DNA of 64,000 bases, taken from Thalassospira lucentensis (GTDB taxonomy: Bacteria; Pseudomonadota; Alphaproteobacteria; Rhodospirillales; Thalassospiraceae). The stretch covers positions 664,501-728,500 of the forward strand of contig NZ_CP136684.1 of the NCBI RefSeq assembly GCF_032921865.1, in the 5' to 3' direction. Shown piece after piece: positions 17,114 through 26,804 of this stretch (position 1 is its first letter; each line of letters begins with the position of its first letter). Below the pieces are notes generated by a model. It saw nothing but the letters and a program-made list of their open reading frames with translations, made no database searches and was not told the DNA's origin. Position numbers and translations under genes: made by a program.

Positions 17114-17758
17114 ATGAATATTCGCAATGGCCTTGCTTCACTCCTTCGCCCCGAAGACTCAGTACTTGTGTTGATCGACCATCAACCCTACCAACTTGCA
17201 AATCTCAACAGCCACGATCCTCACATGGTGGTGAACAACACGGTGGGGCTGGCAAAAGCTGCCAAGGCGTTTGGCGTGCCGACCATCTTAACTTCCGTGA
17301 TCGCACGTCAGGGCGGGAACATTTTCCCCCAGATTACCGATGTTTTCCCCGGACAGGAAATCATTGACCGGACTTTGATCAACACCTGGCAAGACCCAAA
17401 AGTGGTAGATGTCGTCAAGGAAACAGGACGCAAGCAACTTGTCATTGCGGGCCTGTGGACCGAAGTCTGTGTCGCCATGCCAACGATTCAGGCCCTCGGC
17501 GAAGGGTGGGATGTCACGGTCGTAACAGATGCATGCGGCGGTGTTTCAGTCGAGGCACATGAAGTCGCTATCCAAAGGATGATCTCAGCCGGCGCGAACA
17601 TGATGACATGGCTGGCCCTGGCCTCCGAATGGCAACGCGACTGGGCGCGCGAAGAACATATTCCCGAACTTGCCGAGATACTTAAGCAACATGCCGGGGC
17701 GAGTGGTGTCGCATTCCAATGGGAACAGCAACTGCTTAACACACCTGTCCCCGGCTAG
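17114..17758 (+). CDS. Isochorismatase-family cysteine hydrolase (YcaC-like)
   Basis: A 214-residue hydrolase of the isochorismatase superfamily. The catalytic Asp22 is in LVLIDHQPYQ and the nucleophile Cys119 in IAGLWTEVCVAMP; the WTEVC form with EWQRDWA near the C-terminus points to the YcaC group. The substrate is unknown; amide or hydroxamate-like compounds are typical. AAGGGA precedes the ATG. A paralogue lies at 18639. Confidence 0.92.
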   Translation: MNIRNGLASLLRPEDSVLVLIDHQPYQLANLNSHDPHMVVNNTVGLAKAAKAFGVPTILTSVIARQGGNIFPQITDVFPGQEIIDRTLINTWQDPKVVDVVKETGRKQLVIAGLWTEVCVAMPTIQALGEGWDVTVVTDACGGVSVEAHEVAIQRMISAGANMMTWLALASEWQRDWAREEHIPELAEILKQHAGASGVAFQWEQQLLNTPVPG

Positions 17759-17935
17759 GGATAAATAATGGACTGATCAGATTCCAGATGAACGCCCGAG
17801 GATTTGTCACGGCTCTTCATCACTTCTTGAATAGCAGAATAGAAATGGCACTCTGCTTTGTAAAAAGGCAGAAAAACCATTGGGTTACTTTAACCATTTC
17901 TTTTTCTTTGAACAAATTATTGTCTTGGGTGCGCA

Positions 17936-18571
17936 ATGGAATTATCATCATATATTGCCTTTATCTTGATCAGCGCAGCTCAAAGCGCGACGCCCGGTCC
18001 GTCGACATTGTTTCTCGTTAACAATGCTCTTGCCTTTGGGTGGCGTCGCGCATTGGGCGCACTAAGTGGCGATCTTGTCGCAATTGCACTGCTAGCCACA
18101 CTTTCGGTGGTCGGCTTGGGTGCTTTGCTAGAAGCGTATCCGCTGATTTTTCTTAGTCTGCGCCTGCTTGGTGCGTTCTATGTTTTGTGGCTGGGATGGA
18201 CTTATCTCAGACCCGTCAATCAACCGAAAGAGGTCGACGGAACTGCAGAGATAGTACGTGGACGCAACGGATTGGCTCTCTGGTTTCACTCATTCGGCGT
18301 CGGGATCAGCAACCCAAAGGCGGTTTTGTTTTTTGCGGCCCTGTTCCCGCAGTTTATTCCCGCTGAGAGCGGCCCAGCTGTTCTGGCACTTCTGGTTTTG
18401 ACGTTTGTCGTTGCAAAGCTTGTTGTTCTTGGTGGTTACGCCATCGGGGCGCGGCACGTCGTAAAGCTGTTTCAAAAGCCGCAACATGCAAGGCGTGGGC
18501 GTGCGTTGACTGGCGTAATCTTTATTGTTTTTGGCGTGCTTATGATCGTGTCTGCGATCCCGAATTCCTAG
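17936..18571 (+). CDS. LysE family translocator
   Basis: A 211-residue membrane protein with about six helices and the LysE/RhtB signature SAAQSATPGPSTLFLVNNAL. These proteins export amino acids or their derivatives. It lies between two isochorismatase-family hydrolase genes, so it may export their product. The 177 bp before it holds no gene that I can support, and the ribosome-binding site is weak. Confidence 0.9.
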   Translation: MELSSYIAFILISAAQSATPGPSTLFLVNNALAFGWRRALGALSGDLVAIALLATLSVVGLGALLEAYPLIFLSLRLLGAFYVLWLGWTYLRPVNQPKEVDGTAEIVRGRNGLALWFHSFGVGISNPKAVLFFAALFPQFIPAESGPAVLALLVLTFVVAKLVVLGGYAIGARHVVKLFQKPQHARRGRALTGVIFIVFGVLMIVSAIPNS

Positions 18572-18638
18572 TCCCCGACCCTTTCCACAGCCCTTATTGC
18601 ACTCAGGCAATGGCGTTCTATTAAACAGGAGACCTAAA

Positions 18639-19316
18639 TTGGAAAAGCTCGAACTTCTTACTCCGAAAAATTCGCAGATCATCTTCATCGATCACCAGCC
18701 GCAAATGGCATTCGGCGTTCAGTCGATTGATCGTCAGGTTCTGAAAAACAACACCGTTGGCCTTGCGAAGGCTGCCAAGATTTTCAACATCCCGACCACG
18801 ATCACGACCGTCGAAACCGAGAGCTTTTCGGGGCATACCTATCCGGAACTTCTGGCAGTATTTCCTGAAAATCCGCTTCTTGAACGGACCTCGATGAATT
18901 CCTGGGACGATCAGAAAGTACGCGATGCACTGGCGGCAAACGGCCGCAAAAAAGTAATCGTTTCCGGCCTGTGGACCGAAGTCTGTAACAACTCCTTCGC
19001 GTTCTGTGCGATGCTTGAAGGCGGTTATGAAATCTATATGGTCGCCGATGCATCCGGCGGTACGTCGGTCGATGCGCATAATTATGCGATGGATCGTATG
19101 GTGCAGGCCGGTGTCGTACCGGTCACCTGGCAGCAGGTTCTGCTGGAATGGCAGCGCGACTGGGCACACCGTGAAACCTACAACGATGTCATGGCACTCG
19201 TGAAAGAACATTCCGGCGCATATGGCATGGGCGTCGATTATGCCTACACCATGGTTCACAAGGCACCGGAACGTGTTGAACATGGTCCCCGGATTGCGCC
19301 AAAAGCAGCTTCCTGA
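18639..19316 (+). CDS. Isochorismatase-family cysteine hydrolase (YcaC-like), TTG start
   Basis: A 225-residue hydrolase with Asp18 in IIFIDHQPQMAFG and Cys116 in VSGLWTEVC, homologous to the product of the gene at 17114. I place the start at a TTG (18639) because AGGAG lies eight bases upstream and the protein then begins directly before the first strand; the open frame reaches back to 18597. A strong terminator follows. Confidence 0.9.
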   Translation: MEKLELLTPKNSQIIFIDHQPQMAFGVQSIDRQVLKNNTVGLAKAAKIFNIPTTITTVETESFSGHTYPELLAVFPENPLLERTSMNSWDDQKVRDALAANGRKKVIVSGLWTEVCNNSFAFCAMLEGGYEIYMVADASGGTSVDAHNYAMDRMVQAGVVPVTWQQVLLEWQRDWAHRETYNDVMALVKEHSGAYGMGVDYAYTMVHKAPERVEHGPRIAPKAAS

Positions 19317-19327
19317 TCGATAGAGGA

Positions 19328-19362
19328 AACGCGGCAGATACAAAATATCTGCCGCGTTTTTT
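19328..19362 (+). terminator. Rho-independent terminator
   Basis: AACGCGGCAGATA and TATCTGCCGCGTT form a 13 bp perfect stem with loop CAAAA, followed by six T. It ends the isochorismatase transcript. Confidence 0.92.
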
Positions 19363-19476
19363 CGTTCGAAGCCCTCTGTGATGCCAAATTCTAAATGCCG
19401 GTTCCAAATCGCGTGACTCACTGAACGGGCGCGTATGAGCGGCAGCTGCGGGGCTTGGTGTTGAAAGGTCACACAC

Positions 19477-21417
19477 ATGAAACGCCGGACATTTCTTCAG
19501 GGTGCCGCTGCAAGCACAGCACTCAGTGCGTTGCCAATCAGATCAACTGGAAGTACCGAGATGAGCAAGACAGCCGAAACAATCATCCACAATGCCCGCA
19601 TTACGACGCTTGATCCAAAAAATCCGGAAGTCGACGCAATTGCGATTGTCGATGGCAAAGTATTGGCCATCGGCGCCGAAGCCGATATGCGCAAGTTTGC
19701 CGATGGCAAAACCAAAATGATCAATGGCGGCGGCCGTCGCATCATTCCGGGACTTAATGACAGCCATACCCACCTTATTCGCGGCGGGTTGAACTACAAT
19801 ATGGAATTGCGCTGGGAAAATGTTCCATCAGTCGCAGATGCCCTGCGCATGCTCAAAGCACAGGCCGCTGTCACGCCTGCACCGCAATGGGTGCGTGTCG
19901 TTGGCGGCTGGTCGGAATTCCAGTTTGCCGAACGCCGGATGCCAACCCTTGATGAAATCAATGCTGCCGCACCAGATACGCCGGTTTTCATCCTGCACCT
20001 TTATGGGCGTGCTTTATTGAACCAGGCCGCAATCAAGGTTCTTGGTTTTGATAAAAACACACCAAACCCGCCCGGTGGTGTCATTGAAAAGGATGCCAAG
20101 GGTAATCCGACCGGTTTGCTGCTGGCGAAACCATCTGCCTTGATTCTGTATTCTACGCTGGCCAAGGGTCCCAAGCTTCCGATTGAGGATCAGATCAATT
20201 CCACCCGTCACTATATGCGTGAAATGAACCGGCTTGGCATCACCAGCGTCATTGATGCGGGCGGCGGCGGACAGAATTCTCCCGAAGATTACGATGTCAT
20301 TCGCCGTCTGCATGATGACGGGCAGATGACCGTCCGCATCGCCTATAACCTGTTTGCGCAAAACGCCGGGAACGAGCTTAGCGATTATGAACGCTGGGTC
20401 GGAATGACCGAACCGGGTGCTGGCGATGATATGTTGCGGATGAACGGCGCCGGTGAAAACCTTGCCTGGTCCGCAGCAGATTTTGAAAACTTCCTTGAAC
20501 CGCGCCCCGATCTGGCGCCGGTCATGGAAAGCGAACTCGAACCCATCGTCGAATTGCTGGCTGAACGCGAATGGCCGTTCCGCATTCATGCGACCTATGA
20601 CGAAACCATCGACCGTTTCCTCGGTGTTTTCGAACGGGTGAATGGCAAACAGCCGTTCAAGACGCGGTTTATCATTGATCATGCTGAGACCGTTTCCGAA
20701 CGCAATATCGAACGGATCAAGGCACTGGGCGGCGGGATCGCGATCCAGCATCGCATGGCCTTCCAAGGCGAATATTTTGTCGACCGTTACGGCAAGGATG
20801 CTGCCATGGCGACCCCGCCTGTTTCCAAAATGCTGGAATATGGTCTTCCGGTCGGGGCGGGAACGGATGCGACCCGCGTTGCATCCTATGACCCGTGGGT
20901 CGGTCTTTACTGGCTTACTACCGGCAAGACGGTTGGCGGTATGTCGCTTTACGACAATGACAACGTTCTTGATCGTGAAACTGCGCTCATGCTGTGGACG
21001 AAAGGGTCGGCATGGTTCTCGGGCGAGGCGGATGTCAAAGGGTCGCTTGCGCCGGGGCAATATGCTGATCTGGCAGTTCTGTCGGCGGATTATATGGCCG
21101 TCCCGCCCGAAGAAATCCGTCGGATCAACTCGGTCATGACCATGGTTGGCGGCAAAGTGGTTTACGGCGAAGGAGGGTATCAGTCCCTGTCGCCGGAAAT
21201 CCCACCAGCATCGCCATCCTGGAGTCCGGTTTTACATCAACAAAGCCCGGCCCAACGTCCTGAAGCCTCAACACATGAACGTGCCTGCCACGATGGTTGT
21301 TCGCATGGTTGCGGCGTTCACGGCCACGACCATGGCATTGCATGGAACAATCCAATCCCGGTTGCAGACAGCAAATCTTTCTGGGGCGCGCTGGGTTGTT
21401 CCTGCTTCGCGGTATAG
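19477..21417 (+). CDS. Tat-exported amidohydrolase (YtcJ-like) with Cys/His-rich tail
   Basis: The 646-residue protein belongs to the Amidohydro_3/YtcJ group of metal-dependent hydrolases. It starts with a Tat-like signal (MKRRTFLQGAAASTALSALP), then the metal-binding GLNDSHTHL, later IDHAETVSERN and GTDATRVASYDPW. The last 40 or so residues are unusual: HERACHDGCSHGCGVHGHDH resembles a metal-binding tail, and GCSCF follows near the end. AAAGG precedes the ATG. If the Tat signal is not used, MSK at residue 29 is an alternative start. The substrate is unknown. Confidence 0.88.
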   Translation: MKRRTFLQGAAASTALSALPIRSTGSTEMSKTAETIIHNARITTLDPKNPEVDAIAIVDGKVLAIGAEADMRKFADGKTKMINGGGRRIIPGLNDSHTHLIRGGLNYNMELRWENVPSVADALRMLKAQAAVTPAPQWVRVVGGWSEFQFAERRMPTLDEINAAAPDTPVFILHLYGRALLNQAAIKVLGFDKNTPNPPGGVIEKDAKGNPTGLLLAKPSALILYSTLAKGPKLPIEDQINSTRHYMREMNRLGITSVIDAGGGGQNSPEDYDVIRRLHDDGQMTVRIAYNLFAQNAGNELSDYERWVGMTEPGAGDDMLRMNGAGENLAWSAADFENFLEPRPDLAPVMESELEPIVELLAEREWPFRIHATYDETIDRFLGVFERVNGKQPFKTRFIIDHAETVSERNIERIKALGGGIAIQHRMAFQGEYFVDRYGKDAAMATPPVSKMLEYGLPVGAGTDATRVASYDPWVGLYWLTTGKTVGGMSLYDNDNVLDRETALMLWTKGSAWFSGEADVKGSLAPGQYADLAVLSADYMAVPPEEIRRINSVMTMVGGKVVYGEGGYQSLSPEIPPASPSWSPVLHQQSPAQRPEASTHERACHDGCSHGCGVHGHDHGIAWNNPIPVADSKSFWGALGCSCFAV

Positions 21418-21431
21418 CAAAGGAGAAGAGA

Positions 21432-21710
21432 ATGACTGTTTCCCCTTATGTCGTTTCACTTGGAATCGGGCTTGGTGTTGGTGTGATTTATGCGCTGCTG
21501 GGAACCCGATCCCCAGCCCCACCCGTCATCGCACTCCTTGGACTGCTTGGTATGCTCGCCGGTGAAACTGCGGTGAACTGGGCCAAAGACAGGATGTCTG
21601 CCCAAGAAGCCGCTGCACACTGCCTACATGGCAAATCATTTGGTGTAGCAAGTGACGCCAAAGGTGCTCAAACCAAGTGTGGCCCAGCATCGCCTGAAAC
21701 AAAATCATAA
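21432..21710 (+). CDS. XapX domain-containing small membrane protein
   Basis: A 92-residue protein with two hydrophobic helices and the XapX (DUF1427) pattern GLGVGVIYALLGTRSPAPPVIALLGLLGMLAGE. AAGGAG lies eight bases before the ATG. XapX proteins often accompany amidohydrolase genes of the YtcJ type, as here; the function is unknown. It follows the amidohydrolase gene by 14 bp and must be co-transcribed. Confidence 0.88.
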   Translation: MTVSPYVVSLGIGLGVGVIYALLGTRSPAPPVIALLGLLGMLAGETAVNWAKDRMSAQEAAAHCLHGKSFGVASDAKGAQTKCGPASPETKS

Positions 21711-21814
21711 CCCCCTGGTGCGCCGGTCAATTCCATTTGGAAACCGGCGCACCGAACCAGGTTTGTTTCAGCGTAACTGACAATTTCCGTTTCCTTTACC
21801 ATGAGAACAATGTC

Positions 21815-22228
21815 ATGACACCAGCCCCCATCTCGAAATTGTTAAACAGCGTTATATTTGAACTGGGTATCCGGGTTGCTCTGACCTGTCCGTTTTGGCT
21901 GTCTGGTTTGACAAAACTGTTCAACTGGTCGGCAGCGATAGGTGAGATGAACCATTTCGGACTTTCGCCCGCGGCACCACTGGCAGCAGGCATTATTCTT
22001 CTCCAGCTGGGTGGCTCTATTGCCATCATCCTGGGGCGCCAAGTGTGGCTGGCCGCTGGCGCATTGGGAATATTTACCGCTGTGGCGACACTCACTGCAC
22101 ATGCGTACTGGACTTTTCCAGAGGCAGAGCGCGCCGGACAAAGCAACATATTTTTTGAGCATGTTGCGATCATTGCAGGGCTCGCACTTGTAGCAATTCT
22201 GTCCGAAAAAACATCCCGACGCATTTAG
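21815..22228 (+). CDS. DoxX family membrane protein
   Basis: The 137-residue product has four hydrophobic helices and the DoxX pattern (RVALTCPFWLSGLTKLFNW, GGSIAIILGRQVWLAAG and the HAYWTF segment). DoxX proteins are poorly characterised; some take part in redox stress or thiosulfate metabolism. The ATG at 21815 is chosen because the protein then starts near helix 1; the longer open frame begins at 21737. Confidence 0.82.
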   Translation: MTPAPISKLLNSVIFELGIRVALTCPFWLSGLTKLFNWSAAIGEMNHFGLSPAAPLAAGIILLQLGGSIAIILGRQVWLAAGALGIFTAVATLTAHAYWTFPEAERAGQSNIFFEHVAIIAGLALVAILSEKTSRRI

Positions 22229-22289
22229 TGCGCTTTGCGCGCATTAGATGATTAAATGCGCATTACCATCTTCATCTGGAAGAGGAAAA

Positions 22290-23879
22290 ATGAACGAGAC
22301 CAAACCAGTTGACACAGGTCCATGGGCACCGTTTCGGCATCGGGCGTTCGCCTTTTTGTGGGTGGCAACCGTCATATCGAATATCGGCACCTGGATGCAC
22401 GATGTCGGCGCAGGTTGGCTCATGACAGAGCTGTCACCCTCGCCGCTCGTTGTCTCGCTGGTGCAGGCGGCGACCACATTGCCCGTATTCCTGTTTGCAA
22501 TCTTTGCCGGAGCGCTTGCGGACTTAATGGATCGCAGAAAATTACTGATTTCCATCAATCTGGTAATGGCGGGCTTGGCTGCAGCGCTCTCTGCCATGGT
22601 TTATCTGCAATTGGTTACGCCTTTGATCCTGATCCTGTTTACATTTTTGATGGGAACCTGTGCAGCATTGATGGCACCGGCATGGCAGGCGATCGTTCCA
22701 GGGCTGGTTGACAAGCCCCGACTGGGGGCTGCAATTGCGCTGAATTCCATGGGCATTAACGTCAGCCGCGCAATCGGTCCGGCACTTGCAGGATTTCTGA
22801 TTGTCAGTGTCGGGCTGGTATCTCCGTTTGCGCTTAATGCGCTTAGTTTTATTGGCATTCTTGTCGTTCTGTTCTTCTGGCGGCCCCAACAAAATGTGGA
22901 AACCATGCCGCGGGAACGCATGTTAAGCGCGATAGGTACGGGTCTTCGCTATGTGTTTAATAGCCCGCCGGTGATCGCCACCTTGATCCGGGCTGTTGCA
23001 TTCTTTCTGTTTGCCAGCGCCTACTGGGCCATGTTGCCACTGATTGCGCGCAACATGCTGGACGGCGGGGCTCAGCTTTATGGAATTCTGCTGGCCAGTG
23101 TTGGCACAGGCGCCGTAGCCGGCGCCATTGTTCTACCGAAAATCAAGGCACGACTTGGTCCAGACAAAACCATTATGGCCGGTACTATCGGAACAGCTCT
23201 TGTGATGTTGAGCTTCGCTTTGGTTCAGCATCCAATCGTGGCAGTTATGGCCTCCTTCATTGCCGGGGCATCATGGATAGCGGTTTTATCTTCGTTGAAT
23301 GTGTCCACGCAGACAGCTTTGCCTGACTGGGTACGAGCACGGGGATTGTCGGTATTTCTGACGCTGTTTTTCGGCTCGATGTCAGTTGGCAGCGTGGCAT
23401 GGGGCTGGCTTGCTGAACGATTTTCGATTGAAACGGCGTTGCTGGCTGCCGGGATTGGGGCAATCATTTTGATGATCGCAACAATGCGAATTCGGCTCAA
23501 TCAGGGGGCCAAACTTGACCTGACCCCGTCAATGCACTGGCCCGAACCAATCCTGTCTGAAAGTGTCGAACAGGATCGCGGTCCTGTCATGATAAGGATT
23601 TCCTATCGGATCGCCCCGAAAGATCACGAGACGTTCCAGCAGCTCATGACTGAAATGCGCAAAGCCCGTCAGCGCCATGGCGCCTACCATTGGGGGCTTC
23701 ATCAGGACAGTGCTGATCACGACCTGTTTGTCGAAACATGGTCGGAAGGTTCTTGGATAGAACATTTACGTCATCACAAACGGGTATCTGGCGCGGATCG
23801 CGATATACAGGAAAAGGTTAACCGCATGCATCTGGGCGACACAAAACCAAAAGTTGATCATTTAATTGCAGTTAAGTGA
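22290..23879 (+). CDS. MFS_3-type exporter with C-terminal ABM-like domain
   Basis: A 529-residue major facilitator of the MFS_3 (EntS-like) family: FRHRAFAFLWVATVISNIGTWMH at the N-terminus and about twelve helices up to residue 410. A soluble C-terminal domain (RISYRIAPKDHETFQQLMTE, HWGLHQDSADHDLFVETW) resembles an antibiotic biosynthesis monooxygenase/dimeric alpha-beta barrel, an extension known in this family. ATG 22290 follows AGAGGAA. The cargo is unknown. Confidence 0.9.
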   Translation: MNETKPVDTGPWAPFRHRAFAFLWVATVISNIGTWMHDVGAGWLMTELSPSPLVVSLVQAATTLPVFLFAIFAGALADLMDRRKLLISINLVMAGLAAALSAMVYLQLVTPLILILFTFLMGTCAALMAPAWQAIVPGLVDKPRLGAAIALNSMGINVSRAIGPALAGFLIVSVGLVSPFALNALSFIGILVVLFFWRPQQNVETMPRERMLSAIGTGLRYVFNSPPVIATLIRAVAFFLFASAYWAMLPLIARNMLDGGAQLYGILLASVGTGAVAGAIVLPKIKARLGPDKTIMAGTIGTALVMLSFALVQHPIVAVMASFIAGASWIAVLSSLNVSTQTALPDWVRARGLSVFLTLFFGSMSVGSVAWGWLAERFSIETALLAAGIGAIILMIATMRIRLNQGAKLDLTPSMHWPEPILSESVEQDRGPVMIRISYRIAPKDHETFQQLMTEMRKARQRHGAYHWGLHQDSADHDLFVETWSEGSWIEHLRHHKRVSGADRDIQEKVNRMHLGDTKPKVDHLIAVK

Positions 23880-23880
23880 G

Positions 23881-24747
23881 ATGCCCTCTTTCCTTCAGAA
23901 GGCCAAAGATCATTTAACTTCCAAACGGATTGGAAAAAGTGCAGCAAGCTTTGCCGCATTAACGATTACGTCGCTGAGCACATTGATCGGCGCGGCAATG
24001 GCAGATAATTCATTGGGCTCATCGGCCAGTGAACGCAAGACCGTGACACTTGCCTGCAATCCGTTCCCGGCAGCGATGATCGCCGACAACGACGTTATGC
24101 CGGGATTTGACGTTGAAATCTTGCGTGCCGCATTCGCCACACGCGACATCAAACTTTTAACGCCCTTCTATCCTTGGAAGCGGGCCTACTTTCTTGCCAG
24201 TGCAGGTCATGTTGACGGGCTTTGTTCTTGTAGCTACCTGCCAGAAAGAGACGCAGAATTCCTATATTCTGATCCACTTGGCGACGGAGAGATCGCCATG
24301 TATAGCACCAATGAACAGGTTTTTGACATGATCGACACCGAAGACGCATCCAAACTGACCGTTGGTGTTGTGAATGGATACAGTCTGGAGGTGTACGCGC
24401 GCAAAGCAAAGTTTGATGTCATGATTGCCAATAGCGAGAAAGCGCTGGTCAATCTTTTGAACTCAAATCGAATTGACGCGGCCTTAACGTTTCGCCCCCC
24501 TATGGACTATTACCTGCTCAATGGAGATGAGGACGGGCTCCCTGATGCAGAAAGAATAAGGACCAAGGTAATATCGACCAGTTCCCATTACTCCTGCATT
24601 TCCCGCAAGACCGAGACCCCGGAAATTATTCTGGATCATTTGAATGCTGGTCTGAAGACAATCCGCCAGAGTGGTCTTTTTGACAGCATTTTGGCAAAGT
24701 ATCGAACTGGCCCAAATACTTCTGATGCGGCGCCAGAGCAAAACTAA
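23881..24747 (+). CDS. Periplasmic solute-binding protein, family 3-like
   Basis: The 288-residue protein has an N-terminal hydrophobic signal ending near AAMADN, then an SBP_bac_3-like fold: VTLACNPFPAAMIADNDVMPGFDVEIL, the PFYPWKRAYFL segment typical of the YfcZ-like stand-alone binding proteins, and VGVVNGYSLEVYARKA. Its ATG is two bases after the exporter stop. No ABC permease is nearby, so it may be a sensor or orphan binding protein. Confidence 0.8.
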   Translation: MPSFLQKAKDHLTSKRIGKSAASFAALTITSLSTLIGAAMADNSLGSSASERKTVTLACNPFPAAMIADNDVMPGFDVEILRAAFATRDIKLLTPFYPWKRAYFLASAGHVDGLCSCSYLPERDAEFLYSDPLGDGEIAMYSTNEQVFDMIDTEDASKLTVGVVNGYSLEVYARKAKFDVMIANSEKALVNLLNSNRIDAALTFRPPMDYYLLNGDEDGLPDAERIRTKVISTSSHYSCISRKTETPEIILDHLNAGLKTIRQSGLFDSILAKYRTGPNTSDAAPEQN

Positions 24748-24957
24748 CAGCTTTGTCGTTCACCGGACTGGTATGGGGACATGCCCCATACCATAAGTTG
24801 CGATTTTCTTACTGTATCCTCGCGATACGCCAAGCACTGTTCTTGGTTTACCCAAAGGATCGTGATGCTTGGCAAGGGCTGCCCCCGCAGATGGCAACCA
24901 AGATTCTCGCAATTGAAAGCAACGACCTTGGCCCCTTCCGCCATCAATCATGTGACG

Positions 24958-26475
24958 TCATCTGCCCCTATAAAGACCGGGCTTCAGGGCAATATGCTTG
25001 TACTCGATAAAGTCGTCGAGTGCAGCGAGGCCGTTAAGCCGTCCAAGACCAGACTGTTTGAAGCCGCCTTCCTCAGTATTGTCATAGACCTTGGCCCAGT
25101 CATTGATCCATATGGTGCCAGCTTCAAGCGCCTGCGCCACCTTCAACGGACGGTCGACGTCACGCGTCCAGACGCTGGCGGCAAGACCAAACTCACTGTC
25201 ATTTGCAAGCTGAATGGCCTCTGCCTCGTCATGAAAACGCTGAATAGTCAGAACAGGACCAAATGTCTCTTCCTGAAGAATCGACAGGCCATTGTCGTTA
25301 ACTTCCAACAGTGCAGGCCTGAAAAAAGCACCTTTTGCAAGCGGTCCGGCGCAAACAGGCCCCCCACGTACAATAACGTTTGCTCCCTCAGAAATGGCGT
25401 TCTTGACCACCTCGTCTACCCGCAAGACATTCTCTCGATCAATCAGTGGCCCCATATCGCTTGAGGGGTCACTTGCCGGACCAACTTTCACGTCGGTTAG
25501 TTGCTGGGCAAGCGCATCGCGCACATGTTCAAAAATGCCGTCTTGAACAAGCAGACGTGAACCGGTCATACAAAATTGACCGGAAAATACTGTCAGCGCC
25601 TTCTCAATCACGGGCAGGGCCGCATCAATATCGGCATCATCGAACAGAATGACCGGCGTCTTGCCGCCAAGCTCCATACCGAACCGTTTCATCCGTTTGG
25701 CGCCGACAGCGCCAATCGCACGGCCTGTACCGGTACTGCCTGTGAAGCTGATTGCGGGAACATCCGGGCTTTCGACCAAATAGGCAGACCCTTCCGGACC
25801 GCTTTCGAAAAAGAGGTTGATGACACCGTTGGGTAGGCCTTCGGCCTCGGCCATGATTTCTGCCATCACACTAGCCGTTTGTGCGACTTGCGACGGAAGC
25901 TTGATCACAGCAGTACATCCCGCAGCAAGTGCCGGGGCCAATGAGCGAACCGTCAGAACCGCAGGAGAATTCCAAGGTGCGATAATCCCGGCAACACCCA
26001 TTGGCTGCTTTAGAATGACAGACAGGCTTCCGGGTTTCGGCGTGACCGCACGGCCACTCTCCAGCAGTGCTGTTGCCGCCGAATAACGCAATTTGCTCGG
26101 AATCATATCGACTTCGAAGGCAGCTTCACTTTTCACCTTGCCGTTCTCAAGCGACAGAATCTTTACAAGGCGATCGCGGTTGCGCTCGAAGGCATCAGCC
26201 AGCTGATTTATGACATGAGCTCGCAATTCATGATCATGCGCCCAAGGCGTCTCTTTGAAGGCCTTGGCGGCAGCTGCAACTGCAGCTTCAGCAGCTGGCT
26301 GACCATTTTCAGGATAATAGCCGATAATGTCGTAAGTAGCAGGGTCGATCGAGGGCTTTAGTTCTCCGTCAGTGGTCTGAACACCGTTGATCCAGTTGAA
26401 TGCCGTTGCCTGAACTTTCATGCCAGACGTGCCTGGGGCATTGATAGCGGTCTTGTGGTGATCTTTGTTCGTCAT
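24958..26475 (-). CDS. Aldehyde dehydrogenase (betaine-aldehyde-dehydrogenase-like)
   Basis: A 505-residue NAD(P)-dependent aldehyde dehydrogenase: IIAPWNSPAVLTVRSLAPALAAG, FTGSTGTGRAIG, MELGGKTPVILFDDADID and the nucleophile in FSGQFCMTGSRL. About 20 residues longer at the N-terminus than most homologues. It follows a DUF2798 gene on the same strand and is divergent from a LysR gene, the likely regulator. Confidence 0.93.
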   Translation of the reverse strand: MTNKDHHKTAINAPGTSGMKVQATAFNWINGVQTTDGELKPSIDPATYDIIGYYPENGQPAAEAAVAAAAKAFKETPWAHDHELRAHVINQLADAFERNRDRLVKILSLENGKVKSEAAFEVDMIPSKLRYSAATALLESGRAVTPKPGSLSVILKQPMGVAGIIAPWNSPAVLTVRSLAPALAAGCTAVIKLPSQVAQTASVMAEIMAEAEGLPNGVINLFFESGPEGSAYLVESPDVPAISFTGSTGTGRAIGAVGAKRMKRFGMELGGKTPVILFDDADIDAALPVIEKALTVFSGQFCMTGSRLLVQDGIFEHVRDALAQQLTDVKVGPASDPSSDMGPLIDRENVLRVDEVVKNAISEGANVIVRGGPVCAGPLAKGAFFRPALLEVNDNGLSILQEETFGPVLTIQRFHDEAEAIQLANDSEFGLAASVWTRDVDRPLKVAQALEAGTIWINDWAKVYDNTEEGGFKQSGLGRLNGLAALDDFIEYKHIALKPGLYRGR

Positions 26476-26489
26476 TGCATTGATCCCTT

Positions 26490-26804
26490 TTAATTTTCTG
26501 ATTGAGCAGATAGTTCAGCTGGCGTGGCATTGTTTTTCGAGCGCGTTGTTGCGCAGTTATGATCAGCTTTGAGGAAAGTGCGCCCCAAATGGGAAAAGGC
26601 CATCCCGACAAGGGGCTCAATGATATTTGAGACGAGGATGACGACGATCACTGTCGAGACGAGAATGCCCAGAGGAAGCGGAAGCTCCCTGATCGCATCA
26701 CCAAATATCGTCAGAAAGACAAGCACGGTTGGATAGACTGCAATCCAGATACGCGTGGTTTTTTTCAGCCGCGCCAAAAGTGAGTGGTTACGCTGTGTAT
26801 TCAT
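26490..26804 (-). CDS. DUF2798 small membrane protein
   Basis: A protein of about 104 residues with two hydrophobic helices (IWIAVYPTVLVFLTIFGDAI and LGILVSTVIVVILVSNIIEPL), as in DUF2798. The ATG at 26804, with GGAG about nine bases upstream, is chosen over the TTG at 26855. It precedes the aldehyde dehydrogenase gene by 14 bp. Function unknown. Confidence 0.75.
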   Translation of the reverse strand: MNTQRNHSLLARLKKTTRIWIAVYPTVLVFLTIFGDAIRELPLPLGILVSTVIVVILVSNIIEPLVGMAFSHLGRTFLKADHNCATTRSKNNATPAELSAQSEN

